From the NCBI GenBank assembly GCA_024234575.1, contig JACKOB010000003.1:620001-684000 (forward strand): a stretch of 64,000 nucleotides of DNA, read 5' to 3'. The notes below the pieces were generated by a model. It did no database searches, had not been told where the DNA came from, and saw only the letters and a list, made by a program, of their open reading frames with translations. Origin of the DNA: Hahellaceae bacterium. Its GTDB lineage: Bacteria; Pseudomonadota; Gammaproteobacteria; Pseudomonadales; Oleiphilaceae. Every line of letters begins with the position of its first letter. Positions within the stretch are counted from its first letter, which is position 1. The position numbers and the translations under genes are program-made. Positions 29,566 to 39,231 of this stretch are shown in pieces.

Positions 29566-30859
29566 AGCAGTTCTCCACTATACCATCGCGTGCAATATGC
29601 CAGGCTTGAATGCCGTTATAGTGGTTGAAAGAGTAACTGGCATATTGATCGCGCCATTGATCACGCGTTGGCTGAACGCGGCCAAGCTCGTCTGTGGCCC
29701 GGCTCAACAACACGGTTTCTGAGCCGTTCCACCGCCATGGAATGGTAAATCGCGTTAATGACTTGGGCAGTATCGGGCCTTCGAGGTGAGCGGGCGCCCA
29801 TGTCTTGCCGCCATCTGCCGACACTTCTACCTGTTTGATCTTGCCATAGCCTGACCATGCCAGGCCGGAAATTTCATAGAAGCCCTTTTTCTCAGGTAGC
29901 AATTGCTTGCCCGATGGACGGGTGATAAGGGATTTAACGTCCATGTGAAACGAAAAACGCTGAATTCTTCCGTCATCCAAAATATCGCTATACAGGCCCG
30001 ATTCATCCTTGGTATAGGCCGGCTGGTCAGTGACCTCCAAGCGATGTAACCATTTGACATTAAGGTTGCCTTCCCAGCCAGGAACAAATAAGCGCATGGG
30101 ATAGCCTTGTGAAGGGCGAATCCGCTCACCATTTTGGTAGAGTGCAACCATCGCATCATCCTGTAACTTATCTAATGGAATGCTGCGCGAGTGAGAACCC
30201 CCATCGGCCCCTTCAGCAATAACCCATTTAGCGTTGGCTTTTAATCCTGTCTCTTTGAGGAGGTATTTGAGCGGTATACCCGCCCATTCCGAGCCAGACA
30301 TTTGCCCCGATAATTCTTGGGCGCTTTGATCCAGAGGGCTTAATGACACCGCATTTGTCGCCGTGTTACCGGCACATTCCAGAAAGTGGATAACGGATAC
30401 CATGGGGTAGCGCATCAAACTTTCCACATCAAACTTGAGCGGTTTATCAACCAGGCCGTGGATCATCAACACATGCTGCTGCGGGTCGATGTCGGGTATT
30501 CCATTATGATTGACGGTAAAATGCAGGCCGCTGGGTGTGATAATGCCGCGCTGGTTCTCAATTGGCGTATGCCAGATAGAAAATAGGGAGGCTTCCGGTG
30601 CTGATTTTTGTAGATGACGCTGAACCTGCTTTTCATAGATTGATGGCTGCCCGTATTCTGTATCAGCGCGTCCGGGTGTTTTCATCCACTCTGGAAATGA
30701 CGCTGCGATTGAGCTGTTTGGCGCAGTGTTTAAGTCGGAAACTGGCGCGGCGAAAGCCCCTAGTGAAAAGCTTGTGGACAGCGCGATACCACTTTGCAGA
30801 AAAGAGCGGCGGTCCAATAAGCCATTACCGGCAGCTGTTTTCAAAAATGCTTTTCTCAT
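29558..30859 (-). CDS. soxC: Molybdopterin sulfite dehydrogenase subunit (SoxC-like)
   Basis: The 433-residue member of the sulfite oxidase family has an N-terminal Tat-type signal (DRRSFLQSG then a hydrophobic run), the Mo-ligating Cys in HFLECAGN and the SoxC-like block GITPSGLHFTVNHNGIPDID. It oxidises sulfite or a protein-bound sulfane in the periplasm and passes electrons to the cytochrome encoded next. It is divergent from nothing; the ArsR gene lies upstream on the same strand. A TGCATAT palindrome sits in the 84-bp upstream gap. The absence of other Sox components suggests stand-alone sulfite detoxification or respiration. Confidence 0.9.
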   Translation of the reverse strand: MRKAFLKTAAGNGLLDRRSFLQSGIALSTSFSLGAFAAPVSDLNTAPNSSIAASFPEWMKTPGRADTEYGQPSIYEKQVQRHLQKSAPEASLFSIWHTPIENQRGIITPSGLHFTVNHNGIPDIDPQQHVLMIHGLVDKPLKFDVESLMRYPMVSVIHFLECAGNTATNAVSLSPLDQSAQELSGQMSGSEWAGIPLKYLLKETGLKANAKWVIAEGADGGSHSRSIPLDKLQDDAMVALYQNGERIRPSQGYPMRLFVPGWEGNLNVKWLHRLEVTDQPAYTKDESGLYSDILDDGRIQRFSFHMDVKSLITRPSGKQLLPEKKGFYEISGLAWSGYGKIKQVEVSADGGKTWAPAHLEGPILPKSLTRFTIPWRWNGSETVLLSRATDELGRVQPTRDQWRDQYASYSFNHYNGIQAWHIARDGIVENCYG

Positions 30860-30903
30860 GGTCTTGCCTCGGCTGATAAGTCTGTTTTCTCTATTTTATA
30901 AGG

Positions 30904-30925
30904 TGCATATGTGCGTCAATATGCA
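30904..30925. promoter_or_regulatory. Palindrome upstream of soxC, candidate ArsR operator
   Basis: TGCATAT-N8-ATATGCA, perfect 7-bp arms, lies in the gap between soxC (start 30859) and arsR (stop 30944). The TGCAT core recurs in the palindrome upstream of arsR. Confidence 0.6.
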
Positions 30926-30943
30926 TATATGTGAGCCAAAAAA

Positions 30944-31267
30944 TTAACAACAACCAAACTGTACACATTGCCGAATGGTGTTAACTAACTGTTCGGATTT
31001 TTCTAATGAGCGCTCGCCATCAACGCAGTAAATCATATGCCTCCCTTCTTTTTTAACATTCAGCAAACCAGCTTTTTCCATCATCGTAAGGTGACGAGAT
31101 ATAACTGAGCGGTCTTGAGGTAAGTGTTCGGCGAGGGTTTTCACATCAGAGGCGCCATGCAAAATCAATAGCTTTAAGATCTCAATGCGTACAGGTTCTG
31201 CCAACGCTTTAACAAAATCGCTGTCGATATTACTAAGTGCTTTTTCAATGGCCTGATCTCTATTCAT
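30944..31267 (-). CDS. ArsR family transcriptional repressor
   Basis: The 107-residue winged-helix regulator has the typical ArsR core (EPVRIEILKLL, DRSVISRHLTMMEKAGLL, wing KEGRHMIYCVD). It ends in a Cys-rich tail QFGCC and has one Cys in the wing, which may form the redox, metal or sulfur sensor. It is encoded just upstream of soxCD on the same strand and flanked by two related palindromes. It therefore probably represses itself and the sulfite dehydrogenase genes until a sulfur or NO-related signal appears. The ligand is not determined by the sequence. Confidence 0.88.
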   Translation of the reverse strand: MNRDQAIEKALSNIDSDFVKALAEPVRIEILKLLILHGASDVKTLAEHLPQDRSVISRHLTMMEKAGLLNVKKEGRHMIYCVDGERSLEKSEQLVNTIRQCVQFGCC

Positions 31268-31268
31268 G

Positions 31269-31286
31269 CGTGCATTTTAATGCACG
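31269..31286. promoter_or_regulatory. Palindrome at the arsR start, candidate autoregulatory operator
   Basis: CGTGCATT-TT-AATGCACG, perfect 8-bp arms, lies immediately upstream of the arsR ATG (31265-31267). It shares the TGCAT/ATGCA core with the site at 30904. Confidence 0.6.
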
Positions 31287-31394
31287 TATTTGTGGTAGGT
31301 CAAGGGGTGGTAAAAACCTATATTTTTGATCCGCAGGGTAATCAGCGTATTACGGGTTTCTATCCACCGGGATACGTCTTTGGTTTTGAAGGTT

Positions 31395-32534
31395 TTATTC
31401 CAAAGCGCGTGGCAAGAACTGGCTTGCCACGGTAACAAATGCCATAGACCAGGCTGCCGCAGCAATAATCAGATAGTTTTCTTGTTCTGCCAGGCCCAAG
31501 CCTGCTAATGCGCGGTAGATTGTCGCGACGCCAATACAACTCATGCTGATGACGACAAATGCATTAGGTGGAAGTGTGCGGCGGCTTCGCTGAAAGTGTA
31601 CGCGCACCATAATGCCGGTAGATAAACTGCCGATAGCCCCTACTGCAATGACATGTAATGCCGCGGTTTGATACTGATCGACCAGCAAGGCCAGACCAAA
31701 GAGAAACACGCCGATTGCCAGCCAGCCATAGCCAATACCCAGGCCAATCAAATCCGGCCGTAGATAGCATCGCCATAAATTCCAGCGCACTAATCGTATG
31801 GCGAGAATGATACCGGTAGCCATCACCAGTAGTCCCGACAGAACATGGAAAGAAAAAAGTACTAGCAGTAATGCAGCGGCAGATAGCAGAATAATCGTGG
31901 CACCCTCCAAATGCGGTTGCAGTCGGGCTTCTAGCGTAATGCCCTGTTTTTGGAGCTCGCCGGCGACTGCAGGGGCGATCATTCGCCCCCCCATGTATGC
32001 CATCAATAGCGCCAACATGAGAATCATTCCATACATGATGTTCTGCAGTGACAATGCATCGAAGTAGTGATAGCCAATCGCAAACACAAGCGGGAAGAGG
32101 CCGATTGTTATCAATAGAGGTGTTAGTGCCTGGTTTCGCCATTTTTTGGCAACGAGAAATTTTGGCGCGACATACCAGGCAAGCAGTAGTGCAAACAATG
32201 GACTAAAAATGGCCGCGATGAGGCTATCCGGCCAGATGACATAGCTAAACCGGGCGATTATCCATACACCCACAATAAACGCTAACTGCCATCTTGGCAG
32301 GGTGCCCAACAGATAGCCTGCAACCAGCGCGAGAGCAAAGCCAAACAACATCTCATGCCCATGATGTATCCCGATTAGCCCTGAAAATATTGCACTGCTA
32401 TCGCTAAGGGCATAGACAGACAACGGCACGGCCAGCGCCGCGTAAATAGCGGCCAGAGGAAAGAAGATGCGATAGGCGCTCACCTTCGTCGTTAGTGCCG
32501 TAGCCTGTGTTGGTTTCAATGTCGGTTTCCTCAT
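31395..32534 (-). CDS. nnrS: NnrS family heme-copper membrane protein
   Basis: The 379-residue polytopic protein has ~12 membrane helices. Its N-terminal signature includes GIHHGHEMLFGFALALVAGYL, where the paired His residues are characteristic of NnrS. NnrS proteins are induced by nitric oxide and protect cells from nitrosative stress by an incompletely understood mechanism. Next to it is a decayed fragment of other NO-response genes (32542-32812). No recognisable FNR-type site was found upstream. Confidence 0.9.
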   Translation of the reverse strand: MRKPTLKPTQATALTTKVSAYRIFFPLAAIYAALAVPLSVYALSDSSAIFSGLIGIHHGHEMLFGFALALVAGYLLGTLPRWQLAFIVGVWIIARFSYVIWPDSLIAAIFSPLFALLLAWYVAPKFLVAKKWRNQALTPLLITIGLFPLVFAIGYHYFDALSLQNIMYGMILMLALLMAYMGGRMIAPAVAGELQKQGITLEARLQPHLEGATIILLSAAALLLVLFSFHVLSGLLVMATGIILAIRLVRWNLWRCYLRPDLIGLGIGYGWLAIGVFLFGLALLVDQYQTAALHVIAVGAIGSLSTGIMVRVHFQRSRRTLPPNAFVVISMSCIGVATIYRALAGLGLAEQENYLIIAAAAWSMAFVTVASQFLPRALE

Positions 32535-32541
32535 GCCTTCG

Positions 32542-32812
32542 TCATTCCTGCCCTACGTAAACCTGCTTAGACAATACCTTGTGAATCAGGATGTTGTTTT
32601 CCAGGTGTACGTGTTCCATGACATCCGCCTGTAGCTTGTTAAGGCCCGTATATAGCGCATGCCAGGTCTGTTAAATATAGCGTGCCGCCGTCGGCAGCTC
32701 GAAAGTGCCCCCTCAGCCTGATGCAATCTTGGTAAATGATTCTTTGGTAGCGATCTTGGGCGGACAAGTCATGTGTCAAATCGACGGCGATATCTAGTAA
32801 TGCATCAATCAT
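32542..32812 (-). pseudogene. Fused remnant: NorR-like N-terminus and Ric/YtfE-like C-terminus
   Basis: On the minus strand the stretch from an ATG at 32812 encodes IDALLDIAVDLTHDLSAQD, the typical opening of the NO sensor-regulator NorR, and loses similarity after ~30 residues. From about 32668 another frame encodes MEHVHLENNILIHKVL, the end of a di-iron hemerythrin repair protein (Ric/YtfE/ScdA), terminating at TGA 32542-32544. Neither gene is complete. A deletion has apparently joined the start of one to the end of the other. This lies directly upstream of nnrS. Confidence 0.65.
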
Positions 32813-33019
32813 TGCAGTTGTCCCAGCAGTGATTTGTTGTGTGGATAAGCGCTATCTTACCCGCTGGTACAGGTTATCGCCATCGTCATTGCTAGTGTTG
32901 TGGCTGCTGAGCAAACCTATGTTTCTACGTATATTAATGACGCTATCCAATCCCTTTTCGGGTGCCTGCTGTGCTAATCTGTGGGAAAAATTAATTCAAC
33001 GGATTAGTCAGGAGTCTCG

Positions 33020-33943
33020 GTGCAGCCCATTATATCGATTCAAAATTTATCCAAGACATATGAGGGTGGTTTTCAGGCATTAAAAAATATCGATCTTGAT
33101 ATCAATAAAGGGGAGATATTTGCTTTGCTTGGCCCCAATGGTGCCGGTAAAACCACGTTGATAAGTATTATCTGTGGCATTGTGAATCTTAGCGAGGGCA
33201 GGGTGATCGCTGCTGGCCACGATATCGTCAAAGATTTCAGAGCTGCCCGTAAAACGATCGGACTGGTGCCGCAGGAGTTATCCACCGATGCCTTTGAAAG
33301 CGTTTGGAATACCGTGTCTTTTAGTCGTGGTCTTTTTGGAAAACCCAGAGATGATCGCCATATCGAAAAGGTGTTAAAAGATCTGTCGCTGTGGGACAAG
33401 CGAAACTCTGCCATCAAAGGTCTTTCTGGCGGGATGAAGCGTCGTGTGCTGATTGCCAAAGCGCTTTCCCATGAGCCTGAGATACTTTTTCTTGATGAAC
33501 CCACTGCAGGCGTTGATGTCGAACTGCGCCGAGACATGTGGAAAATGGTTCGTGAATTACGTAACAAGGGCGTTACCATCATTTTAACTACCCATTATAT
33601 TGAAGAAGCTGAAGAAATGGCCGATCGCATCGGCGTCATCAGCAAGGGTAAAATCATCCTGGTGGATGATAAGCATGCGTTAATGCAAAAACTGGGACAG
33701 AAGCAGCTGACTATTCATCTCAAGCACGAGTTGCCAGCCATTCCCGAAGATATGAGTCAGTATCCCCTAACGCTTTCGGCAGATGGCCTGTGTCTGATCT
33801 ACACCTTCGATACCCAGCGAGATGAATCTGGGGTAGCGGATATTCTTCGCAAACTAAACGAGCATGGTATCGATTTTAAAGATTTACATTCAAGCCAAAG
33901 CTCTTTGGAGGATATTTTTGTTAGCCTGGTGCACGGCGCTTGA
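33020..33943 (+). CDS. ABC transporter ATP-binding protein (YadG-like)
   Basis: The 307-residue ATPase has Walker [10 protein letters not shown] near residue 40, the signature LSGGMKRR near 137, and Walker [12 protein letters not shown], plus a C-terminal extension. It starts at GTG, with AGGAG 6 nt upstream. The permease follows 34 bp downstream. The pair resembles E. coli YadGH and DrrAB-type ABC-2 exporters, so it probably exports a hydrophobic compound or surface polymer. The substrate is unknown. Confidence 0.92.
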   Translation: MQPIISIQNLSKTYEGGFQALKNIDLDINKGEIFALLGPNGAGKTTLISIICGIVNLSEGRVIAAGHDIVKDFRAARKTIGLVPQELSTDAFESVWNTVSFSRGLFGKPRDDRHIEKVLKDLSLWDKRNSAIKGLSGGMKRRVLIAKALSHEPEILFLDEPTAGVDVELRRDMWKMVRELRNKGVTIILTTHYIEEAEEMADRIGVISKGKIILVDDKHALMQKLGQKQLTIHLKHELPAIPEDMSQYPLTLSADGLCLIYTFDTQRDESGVADILRKLNEHGIDFKDLHSSQSSLEDIFVSLVHGA

Positions 33944-33977
33944 TCGGCATTTTTAGACAATTAAATAGGATCAAAAA

Positions 33978-34739
33978 ATGAATTTTTATGCCATTCGGGC
34001 AATCTACAAATTTGAAATGTCACGCACTTGGCGCACATTGCTGCAGAGCATCGCCTCCCCCGTGCTGTCCACCTCACTGTACTTCATTGTTTTTGGCACC
34101 GCGATTGGCTCCCGCATGCAATCGATCAATGGTATCGACTATGGGGCGTTTATTATTCCCGGGTTGGTCATGCTGACGCTGCTAACACAAAGTTTGTCTA
34201 ATGCATCTTTTGGAATTTATTTTCCGAGATTCTCAGGAACCATTTTTGAGGTGCTCTCAGCGCCGGTCTCATATGTCGAAATTTTACTGGGATATGTAGG
34301 GGCTGCTGCGTCAAAATCAGTGCTGGTCGGGTTGCTTATTTTAATAACCGCACAGCTTTTCGTTGATTACGAAATACAGCACCCCGTCTGGATGTTTGCC
34401 TTTTTAGTGTTAACTGCCGTTACCTTTAGCCTTTTTGGGTTCATCATAGGCATCTGGGCTGATAGTTTTGAAAAACTCCAGCTAATCCCGATGATGGTGA
34501 TTACCCCCTTAGCTTTCTTGGGAGGGAGTTTTTACTCCATCGATATGCTGCCACCTGTATGGCAAACGGTAACGCTTTTTAATCCCGTGGTGTATTTGAT
34601 TAGTGGCTTTCGCTGGAGCTTTTTCGGCATTGCTGATGTTAATGTCGGCTTAAGCCTGGGTATGATTGCGTTATTCCTTGTGCTTTGCATCATCGGTGTG
34701 GCCTGGATATTCAAAACCGGGTACCGGTTGAAAGACTAG
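33978..34739 (+). CDS. ABC-2 type transporter permease (YadH-like)
   Basis: The 253-residue inner-membrane protein has about six helices and the ABC-2 signature region [19 protein letters not shown] followed by [11 protein letters not shown], as in YadH. AGGA lies 7 nt before the ATG. It pairs with the ATPase encoded upstream. Confidence 0.92.
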   Translation: MNFYAIRAIYKFEMSRTWRTLLQSIASPVLSTSLYFIVFGTAIGSRMQSINGIDYGAFIIPGLVMLTLLTQSLSNASFGIYFPRFSGTIFEVLSAPVSYVEILLGYVGAAASKSVLVGLLILITAQLFVDYEIQHPVWMFAFLVLTAVTFSLFGFIIGIWADSFEKLQLIPMMVITPLAFLGGSFYSIDMLPPVWQTVTLFNPVVYLISGFRWSFFGIADVNVGLSLGMIALFLVLCIIGVAWIFKTGYRLKD

Positions 34740-35150
34740 GATTTTAGGAGGTTAGTATTGAAGAGACAGGTGTTTAATCATACTGGTTCAAAGAGCCTGT
34801 CTCGTAAAATAGCCTTCGTAGAAAGTGTGTTTATAGGCAAGTTTTAATTAACTAAAAAACGATTAACACTTACCTACGCGCATACTCTTGCCTATACGCA
34901 TACTATAGGACGTTTCAATTGAAGGCATTACATCCCTAGTCATTGTATGGGGTGGCGCATGCGGCCCATCAGCAAACGACGCTGTTGTCAAAGACCTTGA
35001 AGGGGTGATTCGCTGGCACTGAAGCCCAGCCTTTTATTTACCGTGAATATGGCTCTCTGGTTTCTTTTAGCTAATATTCAGCAGTTGGAAACATGACAGG
35101 TAGTTAGAATAACTTTCTACCGAACAAGTTGTTCTCAGTGCCTGGTTTCA
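34740..35150. other. Gene-free interval
   Basis: These 411 bp contain no credible coding frame or RNA gene. The octamer CGCATACT occurs twice around 34877-34905. I see no function for it. Confidence 0.45.
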
Positions 35151-36767
35151 TCATTCCATATTCAGTTTCTTCTTCAGATGCTGATAGCGCGCATATTGGC
35201 GATGGCTTTCGGCCATGTTACCAAGCCGGTGCAAACACTGCCGGGCGGTTTCCAGTAGATGGGATTCAGCAGGGGCAGCAGCCACGTATTTAATAATAAC
35301 CTGTACCATATTCAGGTTTAGGGCAGGGTGCCTGGGAGAATAATCCAGCGCTTCGGAGAATATCTGAATCGCCTCTTTCATGTCATCCCTGTCAACCGCT
35401 TGAATACCTTCTTTGTTCAGTTCTGCCGCTCGTTGTTTAGCCCCGGTACTGACGGGCTCTTCACGAATATCGGCGATTCGTTTAACAACGTTGGCATCCG
35501 TTCCATGCAGAATCATCACGTGGGTAAGAATAGACTCTGCCTCGGTATCCTTGCCAGAATTGAGCAAGGCTTCTGCAAACTCGAGTGAGTCTCGGCTTTC
35601 TAGTTGGATGCCGATACGCTGATACAGGCTTTCGGCCTGAGACAAACTTTGGTCAGCGCTGGCTTTATCACGTAAGCGATGATGTAACTTGGCATCCACC
35701 ACGGACTTCTGAAATTGACAAGTATCTGACAATGACATGGTGGCCGCGGCTTTATCCAGCACCTCCAGTGCCTCTTGGGCGTGTCTGGCGCGCAACTCCA
35801 TGGGCATGGATTCACTTTTTTCGGCCAGGGCTCTGGCAAAGCCAACATGATTTTCTGGCTTGTTAAATATACTGAACTCACCTAATCGCACCGCATTTCG
35901 ATAGGCTTCTGTAGCAGAATCAACATCGTTGTTTAATACACAAACCTCCCCTAGACGCGCATGCCGACGGATCGCTGTAGGAGATTTACTCACGGCGCCG
36001 GTTAGCAAAGATTGCGCCTCCTGTGACCGTCCGGTCAGTACTAGCAACTCCGCCATCAAGTCATGGGCGACGAGGCAGTTGCTGGATACGTTCAGTACAT
36101 TTGCCAGCTGTACTTCAGCTTTCGCGTAATCCTCCATGACTAGATAAACTCTGGCAATGCCAATTTGTGCCCAGATAAGTGGTTTTTCACTCAAAACCCG
36201 TTGATAAGTTCTTAAGGCATCGTCGTAGGATTTCGTTCGGAAGTACAAATCGGCGACAGTTTTTTCACACCAGCGGGCATACTTACTACCCTTGAATATT
36301 TTGTCTTCGCACAGGTTGATGGCTTCGCTATAGCGCTTCATGTCCATCGCGTGACGAATGTTGTAGAGCGCCTCACCGTCAATTAATAATGTATCCAGCC
36401 GCTGTTGCAAGACATCTTCGGCGATTGGCTTGGTGATATAAGCATCAGGCTGGTGGTCAATGGCAGAAAGAACCATTTCTCTCGTGGTTTCCGCCGAAAC
36501 CATTATAAAAACAGCGGTATAGTTGAGTATATGGCGCTCGCGTAACTCTTCCAGTACATGCTGCCCGTTACGGCCTTCAAGGTGGTATTCACAGATAACC
36601 ACGTCAAAAAGACCTTTATCGCAGCGCTCAATCGCCTGGGTACCATCCACGGCAGAATCTATAAACCAGGCACCGAGTGCTTTCAGGCGGCGCTCTATCA
36701 GAAGTCGCCCTTCCAATTGCGAATCAACTATCAGAAAGCGGGTGTTGCGGTATTCTCTTGTTATCAT
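35151..36767 (-). CDS. Receiver-TPR signalling protein with Glu at the phosphoacceptor position
   Basis: The 538-residue protein has an N-terminal response-regulator receiver (residues ~10-130) and a TPR-rich remainder (~150-530). In the receiver the phosphoacceptor is replaced: the strand reads DVVICEYHLEG, with Glu where Asp is expected, and the acidic pair at the start is D-S. The switch Ser (MVSAE) and the Lys (ITKP) remain. Receiver-TPR proteins of this type occur in Pseudomonas and Marinobacter relatives. Glu may mimic the phosphorylated state, making it a constitutive protein-interaction module. It lies on its own. Confidence 0.85.
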   Translation of the reverse strand: MITREYRNTRFLIVDSQLEGRLLIERRLKALGAWFIDSAVDGTQAIERCDKGLFDVVICEYHLEGRNGQHVLEELRERHILNYTAVFIMVSAETTREMVLSAIDHQPDAYITKPIAEDVLQQRLDTLLIDGEALYNIRHAMDMKRYSEAINLCEDKIFKGSKYARWCEKTVADLYFRTKSYDDALRTYQRVLSEKPLIWAQIGIARVYLVMEDYAKAEVQLANVLNVSSNCLVAHDLMAELLVLTGRSQEAQSLLTGAVSKSPTAIRRHARLGEVCVLNNDVDSATEAYRNAVRLGEFSIFNKPENHVGFARALAEKSESMPMELRARHAQEALEVLDKAAATMSLSDTCQFQKSVVDAKLHHRLRDKASADQSLSQAESLYQRIGIQLESRDSLEFAEALLNSGKDTEAESILTHVMILHGTDANVVKRIADIREEPVSTGAKQRAAELNKEGIQAVDRDDMKEAIQIFSEALDYSPRHPALNLNMVQVIIKYVAAAPAESHLLETARQCLHRLGNMAESHRQYARYQHLKKKLNME

Positions 36768-37136
36768 TGTATTAGGCCGAAAAACTAAGTGATGCGAAAA
36801 CGCCAGAGTCTAACCGCGCTGCTTTTCTAAGAGCAGGTTATCGTTTCCGGGAGGGGCATTGCCAAAGAAAGTATAAAACAAGAAAGCGAATGTTGCGTAT
36901 GTCCTAACATTCAGATTTCAATAATAAATATGCTTTTTTTCGACCTTTGTTTGTTAGATTTATGCCTTATAGTTCCTCGCCTGAAAACTAATAAACATTT
37001 GAGTAAAGGATGCATACTTGCATACTATTGATACGCTTGTTGACCACCTTTCAGCTAGTTCCAGCAGGTGGTAAACGCTGGCATTGTCTATATTTATCAG
37101 TCTGCACCTGGTTTCGAGAAGGGAAAATAGTCTTGT
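36768..37136. other. Gene-free interval between divergent genes
   Basis: This 369-bp gap separates the receiver-TPR gene and the secreted-protein gene and must hold both promoters. It is AT-rich near 36920-36990, with a short direct repeat GCATAC at 37012-37026. No gene was found. Confidence 0.45.
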
Positions 37137-38210
37137 ATGGTATATTGCATATCTTTGACCGCTAAGTTATCTCGTTATAATTTTTGCTTGAGTCTTGTCA
37201 GATGTTCTGTTCTGTCCAGAGTGGGTTTGCTAGCGAAAAACTGCTCTCCACTTAACTGTGGTTTTTCTTCTAAAACTTATGTACTCGCGTTCGTTCTCTT
37301 TCTATTCTGGCATCCTCCAATTCAAGCGCTGCCATCGGCTGAAGTCCATCAGTGTCAAACACGTGCCAGCTCTGATTACGAAAAGATCTATTGCCAAATA
37401 CTGGCGCAGGGCGAGGGTTCGTCACTGCCAGCCTGGGACGACTTTGTTCGCAATAATCGTCAGGTGCAGCGGTTATTACTCAAGCATCCAGCGTCTCGTC
37501 TTAATATCAGCTTGCCTGCAGTGTCCGCCACATCTTCTCCGGGCGTGGCTGCAGATTTTGGTTCTGCAAGAAGTACTGGTAGCAGGGCCGGAGCAGGGGC
37601 GACAATCAGTACCGCAACAGGTATGAAAGACAACAGTACTATTAGTGTCGTGAAGTCGGGTGCTCCGCGCCCCTTATCTGTATCGACCTCTGTGGCAACA
37701 CCACCGGTGCCCCCGTCAGCCAGCTTGCCACAAAGGCAGTTTAGTCCTTGCCAGTTACAGCAAACCCACATTATATGCGCCAACGTGTTTTATCATTTAC
37801 AGGAGAATGTTGGTAATAATCGACTCAATCCAGAGGTGTTTCTTTCAGCTTATACGCTGGATCTGCCAGAGTTCGTTAGCGCTGCAGATGACCCTGTTGC
37901 GATTGATCGTTATCTTACAGATGCCTACGAGCGCTACTTACAAAAAATGATCGCTATTGGTCTGGGTGGTTCAACCATGAGCTATACCCGTTTTTACCAC
38001 ACCTTTATGGACTTGCGTGCGCGTCAGGTTTCTTTTAGTCAGCGCTTTGAAACCATGTACACCTACCTGAAGAAAGATAAACAACAGATGCAGGTGAAGA
38101 AGCGGTTAAGCGACAGGTTGCCCGATTCATTAAGTCAATGTGACCGGGTTGGTGGCGAGTATTTTGTCTGTGATCTTGACGAGGTGAACTGGGTGTATCG
38201 TTTGCAGTAG
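37137..38210 (+). CDS. Putative secreted protein of unknown function
   Basis: The 357-codon frame contains a signal-peptide-like core (TYVLAFVLFLFW, ending ALPSAEV) only at residue ~47, so the true start is probably later. A TTG near 37230 would give a normal signal. The mature part has an N-terminal ~60-residue segment with Cys pairs, a Ser/Thr/Ala/Pro-rich linker (~120-195) and a C-terminal domain (~200-357) with four more Cys. No family recognised; probably periplasmic with disulfides. Confidence 0.6.
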   Translation: MVYCISLTAKLSRYNFCLSLVRCSVLSRVGLLAKNCSPLNCGFSSKTYVLAFVLFLFWHPPIQALPSAEVHQCQTRASSDYEKIYCQILAQGEGSSLPAWDDFVRNNRQVQRLLLKHPASRLNISLPAVSATSSPGVAADFGSARSTGSRAGAGATISTATGMKDNSTISVVKSGAPRPLSVSTSVATPPVPPSASLPQRQFSPCQLQQTHIICANVFYHLQENVGNNRLNPEVFLSAYTLDLPEFVSAADDPVAIDRYLTDAYERYLQKMIAIGLGGSTMSYTRFYHTFMDLRARQVSFSQRFETMYTYLKKDKQQMQVKKRLSDRLPDSLSQCDRVGGEYFVCDLDEVNWVYRLQ

Positions 38211-38311
38211 ACTATTCTTGCCTATGATTTGACGCTCGAGCCGGACTAGACCACACTTTAGACTGAGGCGTTTTGGCAGTCGCGTAATCTGATTACAGGG
38301 ATATATTAACG

Positions 38312-39109
38312 ATGAATGAGGGGGGCTTATCTGGGGTGTCGTTGTGGAGTGTTTCTTTCTGCACAGTCGCGCTCGTTTTTCTGTCGTTATACGGTGGTCA
38401 GCGTTTAGGCCGCTTGGCCTGGAAACACAATACTCATGATATCGATCCGCCATTTGGTATTATTGTTTTAGCGACGTTGATGTTGTTGGCCTTTATGCTG
38501 GCGTTGACATTTGACAATGCCGCCACACGTTTTGAGACCAATAAGCAGCGGTTAGTGGATCAGGTTAACGCCATACAGACGGCCTACCTTAAAGCAGATT
38601 TCTTGACCCCTGTAGATAGAGATCAGTCGCAAACTTTACTACGTGATTACGTGCAGATGCGTGCAAGTGTGCTACCACAAGCCGTATCAATGCCGCAGTT
38701 GTTGATGAATACAGAAGTTATCCATCAACAATTATGGGCAATCGCCACAACGTACCCGCAAGGCGAAACGACGGACGTGATGACGGCCTCTTACGTGGCG
38801 GCATTGAATCTGGTCTTTGACCTGCACAAAGCAAATGTTTCGTTGGTATTGCGTGATCGGCTGCACCCAGCAGCCCTGTTTTCTTTGCTGCTACTCGCGT
38901 TTCTGGCGATGGCATCGTTAGGCTTTCAGTTTGGTTATCAGCATAGACCCCGAAAGCCGTACTTTGGGTTTTTATTGGCACTGATGGTCTGTGGCGTGCT
39001 ATTGCTGATTGAAGATCTTGACCGGCCCGCAGAAGGATTTATCCAAGCAGATCAATCCCCCATGGTGGTTTTGCTTAAATCTATCAGCCCTGTTCCTGAG
39101 CGCGATTAG
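38312..39109 (+). CDS. Bestrophin-like (DUF4239-type) membrane protein
   Basis: The 265-residue protein has two N-terminal helices (residues ~8-26 and 48-68), a soluble central part and two C-terminal helices, ending the last with LLLIEDLDRPAEGFI. The DLDRP ending and the overall layout match the bestrophin-like DUF4239 family. Some relatives are thought to be anion channels; the function here is not known. Confidence 0.75.
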   Translation: MNEGGLSGVSLWSVSFCTVALVFLSLYGGQRLGRLAWKHNTHDIDPPFGIIVLATLMLLAFMLALTFDNAATRFETNKQRLVDQVNAIQTAYLKADFLTPVDRDQSQTLLRDYVQMRASVLPQAVSMPQLLMNTEVIHQQLWAIATTYPQGETTDVMTASYVAALNLVFDLHKANVSLVLRDRLHPAALFSLLLLAFLAMASLGFQFGYQHRPRKPYFGFLLALMVCGVLLLIEDLDRPAEGFIQADQSPMVVLLKSISPVPERD

Positions 39110-39231
39110 CCATTAACTGATATTTCCTGCTTATCAAATTGGCGTCTAAGGTCATTACCGATCAACCTGGTGACTGTTACGCTGCCATTGCTGTCTGTTC
39201 AACTCTGCTAAGATCTATATGGAGATTATCA

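Noticed and set aside
32829..33083. Plus-strand 84-codon frame before the ABC ATPase
   Set aside because: Overlaps the ATPase start in another frame and shows no family features.
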